Positions 8,189 through 16,979 of a stretch of DNA of 33,654 bases are shown in pieces. How positions within the stretch are numbered: position 1 is the stretch's first letter; each line of letters opens with the position of its first letter. This DNA comes from Bacillus sp. (in: firmicutes) (GTDB taxonomy: Bacteria > Bacillota > Bacilli > Bacillales > Salisediminibacteriaceae), in NCBI GenBank assembly GCA_021208645.1, contig JAJOJL010000013.1, positions 1-33,654 of the forward strand, in the 5' to 3' direction. Made by a program: the position numbers and the translations under genes. The notes under the pieces were generated by a model. The model made no database searches. It was not told the origin of the DNA and saw only the letters and a program-made list of their open reading frames with translations.

Positions 8189-8362
8189 TTACGTTCGACT
8201 ACTTTTTTTCCAAAACCAATCTACCGCAAGTAAACCAATGAGCCCTGCTACGCTTACCAAATAATAATAAACAGACATTTCTCCAAAGGCTCGCATGGCA
8301 GGTCCAACGAGCATAAGTAAAAAGCAGATGACACTAAGACTAACTCTCCAACCCCGTTTCAC
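8189..8362 (-). CDS. 57-aa two-TM membrane protein
   Basis: The reading from GTG 8362 gives VKRGWRVSLSVICFLLML, a short loop (GPAMRAFGEMS) and a second hydrophobic helix (YYYLVSVAGLIGLLAVDWFW) with a basic tail. GAGGGAG lies nine bases before the GTG, which decides the start. A longer open frame upstream runs into a repeat element and is not credible. It is 71 bases upstream of the aminopeptidase start on the same strand. I do not recognise the family. Confidence 0.6.
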   Translation of the reverse strand: MKRGWRVSLSVICFLLMLVGPAMRAFGEMSVYYYLVSVAGLIGLLAVDWFWKKSSRT

Positions 8363-8410
8363 GCTTAAACACTCCCTCAATTGAAAAAGGCCCAACCCAC
8401 ACCACCGGAG

Positions 8411-8590
8411 GGTACTGAAAAAGAAGTGCTTTTCCACTTTTTCAGTACCTGGAAGCAATGAGCGTAGCCGTCGCAATCTTTATAAAGCCTGATAGGAGTG
8501 GGTTTCTCCTATCAGGCGAGCGACGAGCGAAGCCATTGCCTAACAAAATAAAAGGCACTGAAAAAGTTGTTTTGTACTTTTTCAGTGGCC
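8411..8590. repeat. Structured dispersed repeat, full copy E2
   Basis: The layout is as follows. A 13-bp hairpin GGTACTGAAAAAG/CTTTTTCAGTACC spans 8411-8449. The outer core stem is GCAATG..CATTGC plus GTCGC..GCGAC (8455-8539). Inside it is an 11-bp hairpin CCTGATAGGAG/CTCCTATCAGG (8488-8516) with a TGGGTTT loop. A second end hairpin CACTGAAAAAGT/ACTTTTTCAGTG spans 8556-8587. Both strands of the core carry AGCG(T/A)AGCC. The element fills the gap between the ketopantoate reductase and the 57-aa gene. Compared with copies E4 and E6, the inner stem differs by paired changes. Confidence 0.85.
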
Positions 8591-8632
8591 CACACCACCG
8601 TGGGATAGACCTTTACCTATCCTTTAAAAAAA

Positions 8633-9552
8633 CTATTGATTTAAGTTCTTCTCATAAACTTTTAAATGCTGATAAATCAATCTCAAAAGTGGCGTTTCCA
8701 CACCAAGGCGCTCCGCAAGCAATAACAGATAGCCTTGCAGATGGTCCGCTTCTATTTCTCCATTTTTTTCAATGTCCCTTAGCATGGAAGATTTCATGGT
8801 TGGTGCCTGCTTCTCTACTAATTCCATTTGCTTTTCCACTATTCCCTCAGCAATAGGGGCACCAAATTCCTCCATTGTCAGCCTGATTTCTTCAAATAAT
8901 TGTTGAATATACGTGCGGCCCTCTAACGTATCACGAATTGGTCCGATTGGCGAACGCATTAAAGAAGTGATTCCTGCTAAAGTGGAAATAAACAAGTATT
9001 TATGCCACATATCCTGCTGAATATTTTCACTTAACCGGAAATTCGCTCTCGTTTCAGAAAAAATTTCTGCTAGTTGTTCTACCCTTTCCGTTCGTTTTCC
9101 ATTCCACTCACCGAAAACCATGTCGTGGATGGCACTGGATTGAACGATGGTCCCGTCTCCATCCAACGTGGATTCAATAAAACAAAGTCCTCCTAAAACT
9201 TGATCTGGTGAGAAGTATGCCCTAACTTCCTCCATATGCTCTATACCATTTAAGAGGGGAATGACCATTGTATACTCCCGGACAAAGGGCTCAATACTCT
9301 TTAAGCCATCAGCTAATGGTAGGCTTTAGTTGCTAACAACACCACATCAAAGGGATCATCTTGATCTGTGGCCAGAATTGTTTTTGCTCTAACGGATATA
9401 TCGCCATGGGGGCTTTTTATTTGAAGTCCATGTTCCCTTAATTGCTGCCTTCGCTTTTCCCTTACTAAAAAAGTAACATCTTCCCCTTTTTCTATCAGTC
9501 TTCCTCCGAAATAGCCACCAACTGCACCTGCACCAAGGATTAATATTTTCAT
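8633..9552 (-). CDS. panE: 2-dehydropantoate 2-reductase (frameshifted)
   Basis: After repair this is about 306 aa. It reduces ketopantoate to pantoate with NADPH, in pantothenate/CoA synthesis. The N-terminal MKILILGAGAVGGYFGGRL is the Rossmann NADP motif. The C-terminal domain has the ApbA_C pattern with the Lys of MWHKYLFISTLAGIT. The frame breaks near 9320: KAYH runs into TAG. Adding one T (CATTAG to CATTTAG) gives KAYHLADGLKSIEPFVREYT and then MVIPLLNG. This break is a missing base, not an extra one, and is not in a long run. The start at 9552 has GGAAGGAG upstream. Some Bacillaceae carry several PanE-like proteins, so the substrate is not certain. Confidence 0.82.
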
Positions 9553-9648
9553 TGTACAGACCTGCTCCTTCCATCAATCTAATATTACTAATTTCGACGG
9601 AAGGAGCCAGAATCCTTTTTTCTAACAAGAGCAATCGACGATTTCCTT

Positions 9649-10818
9649 TTATTTATTCCATTGAACTAACTCATACATTTTGTTTCGATTAATATAAATA
9701 AATAATACAAAGAATAAACCGGCAGTTCCTGCCATTATAAACAGCCCTTCTTGCTGCCAGTCATACAATAATGCAAACAAGAGTGGTCCCGTAATTCTAC
9801 CGATACTATCAGCCGAGTATTGCAGGCCAGAGGCATACCCTGTTCGAGCGCCACTTGCCCTGGTCATTAAAGATAGGGTTAAGGTTCGGATAACCGTATT
9901 CCCTACAGTAAACAACACTAAATAAACTCCTGCTAAAAACAAATTAAAATGAAGCGCCATTAAGATAAAAGCGGAGGCCGATAAAATCTGCGCTCCGATC
10001 ATCCAGCGGAATTCGTGGCCCGTTTTAACCATGCGCATGACGCCCCCTTGTACAAAGGCCAAGGCAACACCACTGACAAGAAACAGCATACCCATTTGCT
10101 GAGGAGTCATGGCAAAGACGTCAATCCCATATACTTGGAAAACCCCTTCTAAACCAGCTAGTAAAAATGCCGTAACGAAAGCAATGATTAAAATCGTTCT
10201 TAGTGTAACTGATTCAGGAAGCTTTAAACCTGGTAGCCAGCGCACATTCGCTTTAGCAACTGATTTCTGTTTAGGAATCTCCTTCATATATACAAATACA
10301 AAAGGAATTAGAGCAATCATAATTGCCGCTGCTATGAAGAATGGAACATCGTATCCAAAAACACTCAACAGTCCACCAGATGCTGGACCAACTAAAAATC
10401 CTAACCCGATGGCCATACCAGCAAGGCCTAAATGTTTTGTACGGTTGGAATCATCGGAAAGGTCAGCAATGGTTGACATGGCTGCCGCATAGAGGGCTCC
10501 AGAAAAGACACCACTCAAAGCACGTGATACGTACATGAGCGTTAAATTGTCTAAATAAAGACCAAATAATATGAAGCCAGTTGCAAATCCCCCTAATCCA
10601 AACAGCAATATTTTCTTTTTCCCAAACCGGTCTGCAAGTTTCCCCCACGTTGGTGCTGTTACAAATGATGCCAAGGAATAAACAGCTAAAAGCCCACCAA
10701 TATGAGTAGCCACCCCTCGGACATCGAGAACGACCTCTGGCAAAACAGGGATAACCATACCAAACCCTACATAAACAAAAAATTGTATAATATAAACAAT
10801 CACTAATATTTTCTTCAT
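9649..10818 (-). CDS. MFS transporter, DHA1 drug-exporter type
   Basis: 389 aa with about 12 transmembrane segments. The first-half signature GKLADRFGKKKILLFGLG is motif A of the major facilitator superfamily. The stretch ADLSDDSNRTKHLGLAGMAIGLGFLVGPASGG is motif C of proton-driven antiporters. The closest pattern is the DHA1 multidrug exporter group (TetA/MdtG/YfmO-like). The start is taken as ATG 10818, because GGGGGATG lies just before it; in-frame starts at 10824 and 10836 are less well placed. The substrate cannot be told. Its 5' leader contains the shortened repeat E3. Confidence 0.85.
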   Translation of the reverse strand: MKKILVIVYIIQFFVYVGFGMVIPVLPEVVLDVRGVATHIGGLLAVYSLASFVTAPTWGKLADRFGKKKILLFGLGGFATGFILFGLYLDNLTLMYVSRALSGVFSGALYAAAMSTIADLSDDSNRTKHLGLAGMAIGLGFLVGPASGGLLSVFGYDVPFFIAAAIMIALIPFVFVYMKEIPKQKSVAKANVRWLPGLKLPESVTLRTILIIAFVTAFLLAGLEGVFQVYGIDVFAMTPQQMGMLFLVSGVALAFVQGGVMRMVKTGHEFRWMIGAQILSASAFILMALHFNLFLAGVYLVLFTVGNTVIRTLTLSLMTRASGARTGYASGLQYSADSIGRITGPLLFALLYDWQQEGLFIMAGTAGLFFVLFIYINRNKMYELVQWNK

Positions 10819-10841
10819 TCTCATCCCCCAAGCCACATTTA

Positions 10842-10922
10842 TAAGTCAGTTTGCGATTTTTGCTTTCTAAACTGACTCTAAGCAATAAGCGTTGCTATTG
10901 CTCATATATCAGAACACGCTCT
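10842..10922. repeat. Shortened copy of the structured repeat (E3)
   Basis: End hairpin AGTCAGTTT/AAACTGACT (10844-10877) is followed by AGCAAT..ATTGCT (10881-10902), which frames AAGCGTTGCT. A distal arm AGAACACGCTCT (10911-10922) resembles that of E5. The inner 11-bp hairpin and one half of the core are missing, so it looks like an internal deletion of the full element. It lies directly upstream of the MFS gene. Confidence 0.6.
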
Positions 10923-10942
10923 CCCAATTACTAACAAAATAA

Positions 10943-10971
10943 AACCAACCGCCATGAAGCCACGGATGGTT
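10943..10971 (-). terminator. Probable terminator of the retropepsin-like gene
   Basis: On the minus strand AACCATCCG pairs with CGGTTGGTT (one mismatch), followed by TTATTTTG. It lies 44 bases past the stop at 11015. Confidence 0.55.
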
Positions 10972-11014
10972 TGTAATGAACATACTTTTTCGTTCTCCAT
11001 GGGAAAAGCAGTAA

Positions 11015-11371
11015 CTAGTTCACTCTAGAGCCAGATAAGGTCATGGAGTCTAAATTTATTTTTGCCCCTACCCGCTTAAGAAAATCTAGGCCTAGTACGG
11101 CATCTAAGTCCTCTCTCCGCAGTGGGGAGACTTCGATGGAAAAGTCGGCAATTTTTAAAGGGCCAACGCTTATTGCAGTACTAAATTTAGCTCCTTCCCT
11201 TGCATCTTGACTGGCATAAGGGATATTCAATTGTGAAGCAGTTTCAGGAGTTAGTTTACTTGCAGTTGCACAGGTGTCAACCAACACACGGCTCAACTGA
11301 AGGGATGTTCCATTGTAATCCACTTTCATTTCTGTCAGCAGTAATCCATCTTCTATTTTTAATCCTTTCAT
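11015..11371 (-). CDS. Retropepsin-like aspartic protease fold protein with DTC in place of DTG
   Basis: 118 aa, the size of one retropepsin monomer. The motif VLVDTCATASKLTPE sits at the position of the family's catalytic D-T-G-A loop. The closing VLGLDFLKRVGAKINLD is the typical second signature (h-h-G-x-D-F/W-L). The Gly after D-T is Cys here; TGT versus GGT is one base. The catalytic Asp32 is kept. Family members work as homodimers. Whether this variant is active is unknown. The start at 11371 has AAGGGGAG seven bases upstream. No signal peptide is visible, so a cytoplasmic location is likely. Confidence 0.75.
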   Translation of the reverse strand: MKGLKIEDGLLLTEMKVDYNGTSLQLSRVLVDTCATASKLTPETASQLNIPYASQDAREGAKFSTAISVGPLKIADFSIEVSPLRREDLDAVLGLDFLKRVGAKINLDSMTLSGSRVN

Positions 11372-11557
11372 CTGTTTTCTCCCCTTATTTTATATGCTAT
11401 CTTCATTTTACCATGGGTTATGTAGTTGAGTTAGTAATTTAAGGTATAATTGTCAATCTGTTTTGTTCGCTCAATTTATTGAAATATGTTATTTTATAAT
11501 TGCGTATTCAAAAAATATAAATCAAATTCTTTCACATAAAGAAGGGATGTTAAATAA

Positions 11558-11752
11558 ATGGATTTTTTTACTATGCCTGACCCATCGGAAACTAATTTTG
11601 CCTATGCATACATTGTCTTAATTTTTGTGTTTTTGTTCGCTTCCCTGACTGTTAGGAAGTTAAAGAAGGCGAACAAGAAAACGGAAGAATCACAGGAAAT
11701 CAAAGCCTACGAAATGGAAGTACCTGAGCAAAACGACAAAAAACAACAATAA
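11558..11752 (+). CDS. 64-aa single-TM protein
   Basis: A short N-terminus (MDFFTMPDPSETN) is followed by one hydrophobic helix (about 14-32, YAYIVLIFVFLFASLTV). A basic then acidic, Lys/Glu/Gln-rich tail (RKLKKANKKTEESQEI) is likely cytoplasmic. GAAGGG lies about ten bases before the ATG, and a strong terminator follows, which supports a real gene. Function unknown. Confidence 0.65.
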   Translation: MDFFTMPDPSETNFAYAYIVLIFVFLFASLTVRKLKKANKKTEESQEIKAYEMEVPEQNDKKQQ

Positions 11753-11763
11753 AAGTATACGTA

Positions 11764-11798
11764 AACCCTTCTCCGAAACAAATTGGAGAAGGGTTTTT
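11764..11798. terminator. Rho-independent terminator
   Basis: CCCTTCTCC pairs with GGAGAAGGG around a ten-base loop and is followed by six T. It lies between the 64-aa gene (+) and the converging DUF5634 gene (-). Confidence 0.9.
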
Positions 11799-11808
11799 TG
11801 AACTTGGA

Positions 11809-12117
11809 TTAGTGACGTAACTCTGATATTTCCTGAAATGCTTCGTCTAGCGTTCCAAATACCCCGTTGTCACCTGCTTCTGATTCAATCACCCAGTGAT
11901 CCTGCCCTGGAATGACCAAACCGTCTTCACTTTTATGGTACGCCTGGTGAATCATATAAACGTTGTCACCTTTTTTTACGCGATAGCCTATGTAATAAAG
12001 GTCCCCTTCACCTTGCTCTTCAAAGATACCAATTTCGTCTAAATCGTATTGTTCCATTTTACCTTCAAATGTATCTGTCATTCCAGTTAAAATAGTGTCA
12101 CGTGATAGATGCTCCAT
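11809..12117 (-). CDS. DUF5634 family protein
   Basis: 102 aa, acidic and soluble. It begins MEHLSRDTILTGM and contains YDLDEIGIFEEQGEGDLYYIGYRVKKGDNVYMIHQAY. I match this from memory to the DUF5634 group of small Bacillus proteins, also with the closing FGTLDEAFQEI. The start at 12117 is set by AGGAAG eight bases upstream; the in-frame extension to 12153 lacks a site. Function is not known. The pyrophosphatase gene lies upstream on the same strand, 76 bases away. Confidence 0.7.
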   Translation of the reverse strand: MEHLSRDTILTGMTDTFEGKMEQYDLDEIGIFEEQGEGDLYYIGYRVKKGDNVYMIHQAYHKSEDGLVIPGQDHWVIESEAGDNGVFGTLDEAFQEISELRH

Positions 12118-12193
12118 TCCCTCTACTTCCTTTCTTGGAAAAAATAATGTCACTACTATCTTTTACATGAAAAGGAAGTATGATACGAAACAT

Positions 12194-13124
12194 TTACTTC
12201 GTAAAATACCCTTGTAATACAGGAACAATTTGTTTTTTACGAGAAACAACGCCTTTTAGTAAAGCCGTATTATTCTCCAAGGTTACGTTATACGCCTGTT
12301 CCACACCTTCCTGCTTTGTTCCTAATGCTAGTGCAATGGAATCATTGTTCAGAATATCCGTTACTACGAATACAAATAGATCGAGACCCTTTTCATCAAT
12401 TACATTGTTGATGGCTGCTTCTAATTCTCCTTGAAGGGCTAATACCTCGTTTGCGTCTACTGTATTCACTTGAGCAATTTCTACCTTACTTGCTCCCATT
12501 TGGAATTCCTTTGCATCGAGGCTTATTAACTGCTCCACAGATTTGTCACTTAAATCCGCTCCAGCTTTTAGCATGTCCAACCCATATTCCTCACTAGAAA
12601 CGCTTGCAATGTCAGCTAACTCTTTTGCTGCCGCAATATCTTCCTCTGTACACGTTGGTGATTTAAATAACAAGGAGTCGGAAATAATGGCAGATAGCAT
12701 CAATCCGGCAATTTTTTTTAGGAACAGAAACGCCATTTTCTTTATACATTTTATTAAGTATCGTTGCGGTGCACCCTACAGGCTCTGCACGATAATACAA
12801 TGGATCATTCGTTTCAAAGTTGGCAATGCGGTGATGGTCAATTACTTCCATTACGCGAACTTTTTCTATATCAGCGACACTTTGTTGTCTTTCGTTATGA
12901 TCAACTAAAATAACCGTTGAAACTTCGTCAGCAACCGTTTCAACAAGACGAGGGACATCTGCCCCGAAGAATTCTAACGCATAGTTTGTTTCTCCGTTAA
13001 TTTCACCTAGTCTTACAGGCTCTGTATTCCACCCTAATTGATTTTTAAGGTGGGAATAGGCTATTGCAGAACAGATTGTATCTGTGTCTGGATTTTTGTG
13101 ACCAAATATTAATGTTTTTTCCAT
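12194..13124 (-). CDS. ppaC: Manganese-dependent inorganic pyrophosphatase, family II (frameshifted)
   Basis: After repair this is 309 aa, the usual length. It hydrolyses pyrophosphate to phosphate and is expected to be essential in Bacillus. The DHH-type metal ligands are visible in [19 protein letters not shown] and VIDHHRI. The C-terminal DHHA2 domain contains [12 protein letters not shown], the substrate-binding S-R-K-K-Q motif. The frame breaks in the T run 12712-12719 (eight bases, seven expected). Removing one joins NGVSVPKK to [20 protein letters not shown]. The start at 13124 is by homology ([15 protein letters not shown]), with AAAGGAG upstream at a rather long 12-base spacing; ATG 13136 abuts the site. 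Confidence 0.92.
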
Positions 13125-13227
13125 ACTGTTGTTCATCTCCTTTAATCGCGACCAAACTGTAATTAGTTGTATTTGAAAAACTGTTTTACATCTATTCAAT
13201 GGGATAATAAACAGCTTCTTTATTTAT

Positions 13228-13256
13228 GTTGTATCATTTCATCCTTGTTATTTCAA
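13228..13256 (-). promoter_or_regulatory. Candidate sigma-A promoter for ppaC; otherwise empty gap
   Basis: On the minus strand TTGAAA (13251-13256) and TACAAC (13228-13233) are 17 bases apart, about 100 bases before the ppaC start. The rest of the gap 13125-13450 shows no gene. An open frame at 13226-13438 (+) has no ribosome site and no recognisable sequence. Confidence 0.4.
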
Positions 13257-13450
13257 CTACTGATGTTCTGACAAAACCTAAAGTATTGTTAAAAGATAGG
13301 AAAATGGAATTATATTTTAAAAAAAACATCTTTTTTATTGTATGCTTCCATTTCTTTTCGCCAATCCTAATAACAGGAAGTTTTGGAACCAAACGTGGTT
13401 TCAGTCTTTTTGTTTCAGGAGTCATATTAAAATTTTAAGAGGTAATATAT

Positions 13451-13906
13451 GTGAACCCAAGAGAAATTTTATATTGGAGCATTGCCCTACCTGGATTTGG
13501 GCAATTATTAAATGGAAAGTATGTAAAAGGAATTACGTTCATACTGCTGGAGGTTATTATAAATGTACAAGCGAACTTCAACCAAGTTATTCGTTATAGC
13601 TTTATAGGAGATATTGAAAATGCCTTTTTCTACACGAATTATCAATGGTTAATGTTCTACCCGTGCGTTTATTTTTTTGCCATGTATGATGCGTATAAGG
13701 ATGCCGGTGGTGGAAAAGAGCCTTATGCTTCATTACCTTTTGCCTTTTCTGCGTATTTTGTAACTGTTGGACTTATGTTTTCATCTAAAATCCACATTTT
13801 TGGCGTTTATCCAGGTCCAATGTGGCTCCCCATGTCGTTTGTGATCCCTGGTCTAATTGTAGGAACAATTTTAAAGAAAATTCTTCAGAAGAGAGCTGGC
13901 CAATGA
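13451..13906 (+). CDS. Small multi-pass membrane protein with a TM2-like N-terminus
   Basis: 151 aa from GTG 13451, with AAGAGG eight bases upstream. The N-terminus ALPGFGQLLNGKYVKGI resembles the turn motif G-x-G-Q-x-x-x-G-x-x-x-x-G of TM2-domain proteins. Hydrophobic segments follow at about 28-45, 62-80 (WLMFYPCVYFFAMYDAY), 95-115 and 120-142. It ends with a basic tail (KKILQKRAGQ). I do not know a function. The PAP2 gene follows 82 bases later on the same strand. Confidence 0.65.
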   Translation: MNPREILYWSIALPGFGQLLNGKYVKGITFILLEVIINVQANFNQVIRYSFIGDIENAFFYTNYQWLMFYPCVYFFAMYDAYKDAGGGKEPYASLPFAFSAYFVTVGLMFSSKIHIFGVYPGPMWLPMSFVIPGLIVGTILKKILQKRAGQ

Positions 13907-13988
13907 CTGGCTTTTTTTCATTTCTCCTAACAAAAATTAAGGAATTTATGTTAAAATTAATACTTTCGACATTAAAGGAGGGATGGTT

Positions 13989-14661
13989 TTGCCAAATAGA
14001 GTTGTTATTCGTTTATTCGTGTTATGTTCCATAGTTTTTCTTATTACCTCCTTGTTATCTGTAAACAATTTGACTAGTCCCTTTGACCAGACAATTATTC
14101 AATGGAGTGAGACCATCTCAACACCTTTTCTAATGCAATTGATGAGTTTTGTAACTTTTATTGGCTCTGGAGAGTTTATATTCCTTATGATGCTTTGCCT
14201 ATTGGGGTTTTTCCTCTATAAGAAAAATTGGTACCAAAGTATTTTTATTGTTTGGCTTACGGTTAGTGGCGTATTTCTTAATTTTATATTAAAGCTGTTG
14301 TTTCAACGGGAGAGGCCTGGGGAAATAAGTTATATAGAAGTTTTTGGCTATTCTCTAGAAATTGCATCTTACAGTTTTCCAAGTGGTCATACAATGCGGA
14401 CAGTACTCATGTTTCTACTTTTAATATACCTGACTAGCCTATATGTAAACAAAGCTACGATGAGAATTACCTTATATACTTTATATACATTAGTTATCGT
14501 TGCCGTATTTTTTTAGCAGGATAATATTAGGAGCACACTTCCCTACGGATATCATCGCTGCCATTAGTGTATCCATCGTCTGGTTTTGCGTAAATATATA
14601 TTTTTTCCCGAGATTATTCATGTTTCTTCCCTTTACAAAACAAATGAAGTCAAGGCCATAA
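13989..14661 (+). CDS. PAP2 family lipid phosphatase (frameshifted)
   Basis: After repair this is 223 aa with about six transmembrane helices. The three PAP2 phosphatase motifs are visible: KLLFQRERP (K-x6-R-P), SFPSGHT (P-S-G-H) and, after repair, SRIILGAHFPTD (S-R-x5-H-x3-D). The frame breaks in the T run 14508-14514 (seven bases, six expected). Removing one restores motif 3 and carries the frame to TAA 14659-14661. Likely substrates are undecaprenyl pyrophosphate, phosphatidylglycerophosphate or a similar lipid phosphate. TTG 13989 is preferred as start because AAAGGAGG lies six bases upstream; ATG 13983 abuts that site. Confidence 0.85.
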
Positions 14662-14897
14662 AAGAAGCATGATCACCATGACTAAACCTACCGTCACTAT
14701 TACAAACAATCGATAATTATTAAGAATTTATTAAGAACATTAAGTATTTCATGTAAATTAAAGGGATTAGTTGATGGAGGGCTTATCTCTATATTACAAT
14801 AAGATAATATCATTACCAGTTTTGTGGAATTGGAGAATAATAGATTTTTATGGGCATCAATTTTGCTTAGTATTAAAATCTAATTTTTGAAATGAAG

Positions 14898-15026
14898 TGT
14901 TGATGAGATCGGAGCGAATGAGACTCCTGCGGGAAAAGCAACAGCTGAAGACCCCGCAGGGTGGGTTTTCCCGAGGAGGCTGAGGCGTTGCCCGCGGAAA
15001 GCGAGTTCGAGAAGATCTCATCAACA
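14898..15026. repeat. Palindromic intergenic element of a second family (E7)
   Basis: A perfect 13-bp terminal inverted repeat (TGTTGATGAGATC / GATCTCATCAACA) encloses a GC-rich interior. Internal arms such as CCTGCGGG/CCCGCAGG and the blocks GAGGAGGCTGAGGC and GCCCGCGGAAAGCGAG are inside. I recall this interior from intergenic repeats in many Bacillaceae genomes. The GC content is far above its AT-rich neighbours. It lies 82 bases upstream of the LtaS-family gene. The rest of the gap 14662-14897 shows no gene. Confidence 0.8.
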
Positions 15027-15107
15027 AGTTACCTTCTTAAAGCATTAATTAATGATTCTGAGCTAGAAATAGATTTTTAGATCACGATCTTATAGAAAGG
15101 GATGGCA

Positions 15108-16958
15108 ATGATGAAGTCCTTTGCAGCTAAACATCGATTTATGCTTATCTGCTTACTGCTAATATGGTTTAAGACATTTCTTGCCTCCATATTAACCTTT
15201 GATACTAACTTTAATCAGTTTATAGAAATACTCCTTTTTATCTTTAACCCGTTATTGTTTTTGTTTGTCATTTTCGGTCTCGGCTTATACCTTAAACCAA
15301 AACTGCAAACAAAGTATTTTTTCCTTGCAAGTGCTGCAATAACAGGGATCTTATATGCCAATGTTGTTTATTACCGGGAGTTCAGCGATATTCTTACCTT
15401 ACCGATGCTACTCATGAGCAATAACATGGGAGATCTAAGTACAAGTATCTTTGCCTTAATTCATTGGGCAGATATTTTATACTTTATCGACATAATAATT
15501 TTAGGCTATTTCCTCCTCAAGAAAAACAATGTGATTATTTTAGTAACAAAAATTTCTTTCTTAAGGAGCAAAGCCGTTATTTCGACGGTAATATTAGTAC
15601 TTGCTATTGCCATAACACAAATCAATGCTATCGATAAAGCCCATGCCTTTAACAGGCAGCAATTGATCCAATCCTTAGGGCTGTATAATTTTTATATTTA
15701 CGACGCATTCCTGCAAACACAAGCAACTACACAACCTGTTGTAGCAGAGAAGGATGACTGGACAGACATCGAAGACTATTTAGGGGAGTCACGTGTGGAA
15801 CCTAATGACGAGTTTTTTGGAATCGCAGAAGACATGAATGTCCTCGTAGTTTCCATGGAATCAGTCGAAAGTTTTGTTATTGGTGAAACGGTGAACGGAG
15901 AAGAAATTACTCCTTTCTTAAATGAATTAATTGAAGATAGCTTTTACTTTGAGAACTTTTACTATCAGACAGGACAAGGAAAAACGTCTGATGCGGAATT
16001 TCTTATTAACAACTCCCTATATCCTTTAGGGCGAGGGGCTGTATTTTTAACACATGCAGAAAACAAATTTAAAGCATTGCCAGAAACATTAACTAACGAG
16101 GGCTACTATACGGCAAATTTCCATGCTAACGACCTTTCTTTTTACAATAGAGAAATTATGTATGAAAATTTAGGCTATGATCGTGCCTTTTCTTTACCCG
16201 ACTTTGACGTTTCCATAGAAAATTCAGTCGGCTGGGGCTTGAAGGATATTGACTTCGTAGAACAATCCATGGATTATATTAAAGAAATTCCAGAACCGTT
16301 CTACAGTACTTTATTGACGTTAACCAATCATTTTCCTTATGAATTAGATGAAGAAGATCATTTCATAGAGCCATTCGATTCAGAGAGCCATATTGTTAAT
16401 CAGTATTTCCCTACGGTACGGTATACGGATGAGGCCATGCGGATTCTGGTTGATAGGCTAAAGGAAGAAGGACTATATGACAATACCGTGCTCGTTATGT
16501 ACGGAGACCATTACGGGATCGCTAAGAGTCACTATGAAGAACTGGGCAAGTTTCTCGGTAAAGAAATAAGCCTACATGATGAAGTATTACTGGATAGGGT
16601 TCCCTTCATTATCCACATACCAGGTGTTGATGGGGAGATAATGGATACAATATCCGGTCAAATTGATGTAATGCCAACATTATTAAACTTGTTAGGAATT
16701 CCAGAAGGGGATCATGTCATGTTCGGGAATGATCTGTTTTCTGAGGATCGGGAGAATTTTGCCGTGCTACGTGATGGTACAGTGATAACCGATGAGAATA
16801 TTTTAGTTAACGAGATTTGCCTCGACTATGAAACTGGTGCCGAGGTGGACTTAGATATTTGTAAACCTCTCCAAGACAAAGGCCTTTGGGAGCTATATTA
16901 TTCAGATAAAATCATTTACCGTGATCTGTTTCGATTTTTAGACCGTGACGAAGGTTAA
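15108..16958 (+). CDS. LtaS-family lipoteichoic acid synthase / phosphoglycerol transferase
   Basis: 616 aa. The N-terminal ~200 residues hold about five transmembrane helices. The extracellular sulfatase-fold domain (about 240-580) follows. The metal-site Glu lies in VVSMESVESF, the catalytic Thr in QTGQGKTSDAEF, and Asp-His in MYGDHYGI. The enzyme transfers glycerol phosphate from phosphatidylglycerol to growing lipoteichoic acid or a primer. Bacillus has several paralogues (LtaS, YfnI, YqgS, YvgJ) and this could be any of them. The start ATG 15108 is chosen for its seven-base spacing from AAAGG; ATG 15102 is too close. A terminator overlaps the stop. A palindromic repeat lies just upstream. 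Confidence 0.88.
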   Translation: MMKSFAAKHRFMLICLLLIWFKTFLASILTFDTNFNQFIEILLFIFNPLLFLFVIFGLGLYLKPKLQTKYFFLASAAITGILYANVVYYREFSDILTLPMLLMSNNMGDLSTSIFALIHWADILYFIDIIILGYFLLKKNNVIILVTKISFLRSKAVISTVILVLAIAITQINAIDKAHAFNRQQLIQSLGLYNFYIYDAFLQTQATTQPVVAEKDDWTDIEDYLGESRVEPNDEFFGIAEDMNVLVVSMESVESFVIGETVNGEEITPFLNELIEDSFYFENFYYQTGQGKTSDAEFLINNSLYPLGRGAVFLTHAENKFKALPETLTNEGYYTANFHANDLSFYNREIMYENLGYDRAFSLPDFDVSIENSVGWGLKDIDFVEQSMDYIKEIPEPFYSTLLTLTNHFPYELDEEDHFIEPFDSESHIVNQYFPTVRYTDEAMRILVDRLKEEGLYDNTVLVMYGDHYGIAKSHYEELGKFLGKEISLHDEVLLDRVPFIIHIPGVDGEIMDTISGQIDVMPTLLNLLGIPEGDHVMFGNDLFSEDRENFAVLRDGTVITDENILVNEICLDYETGAEVDLDICKPLQDKGLWELYYSDKIIYRDLFRFLDRDEG

Positions 16959-16975
16959 GCTTCGTCACGGTTTTC
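16942..16975 (+). terminator. Terminator overlapping the LtaS-family stop codon
   Basis: CCGTGACGAAG pairs with CTTCGTCACGG and is followed by TTTTC. The loop contains the TAA stop of the gene (16956-16958). Confidence 0.85.
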
Positions 16976-16979
16976 TAAT

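Noticed and set aside
8458-8856. Plus-strand coding frame of 132 codons
   Set aside because: It runs through the E2 repeat and antisense to the ketopantoate reductase, without a ribosome site or family signature.
13226-13438. 70-codon plus-strand frame before the TM2-like gene
   Set aside because: There is no ribosome site, the composition is AT-driven and an equal frame exists on the other strand.
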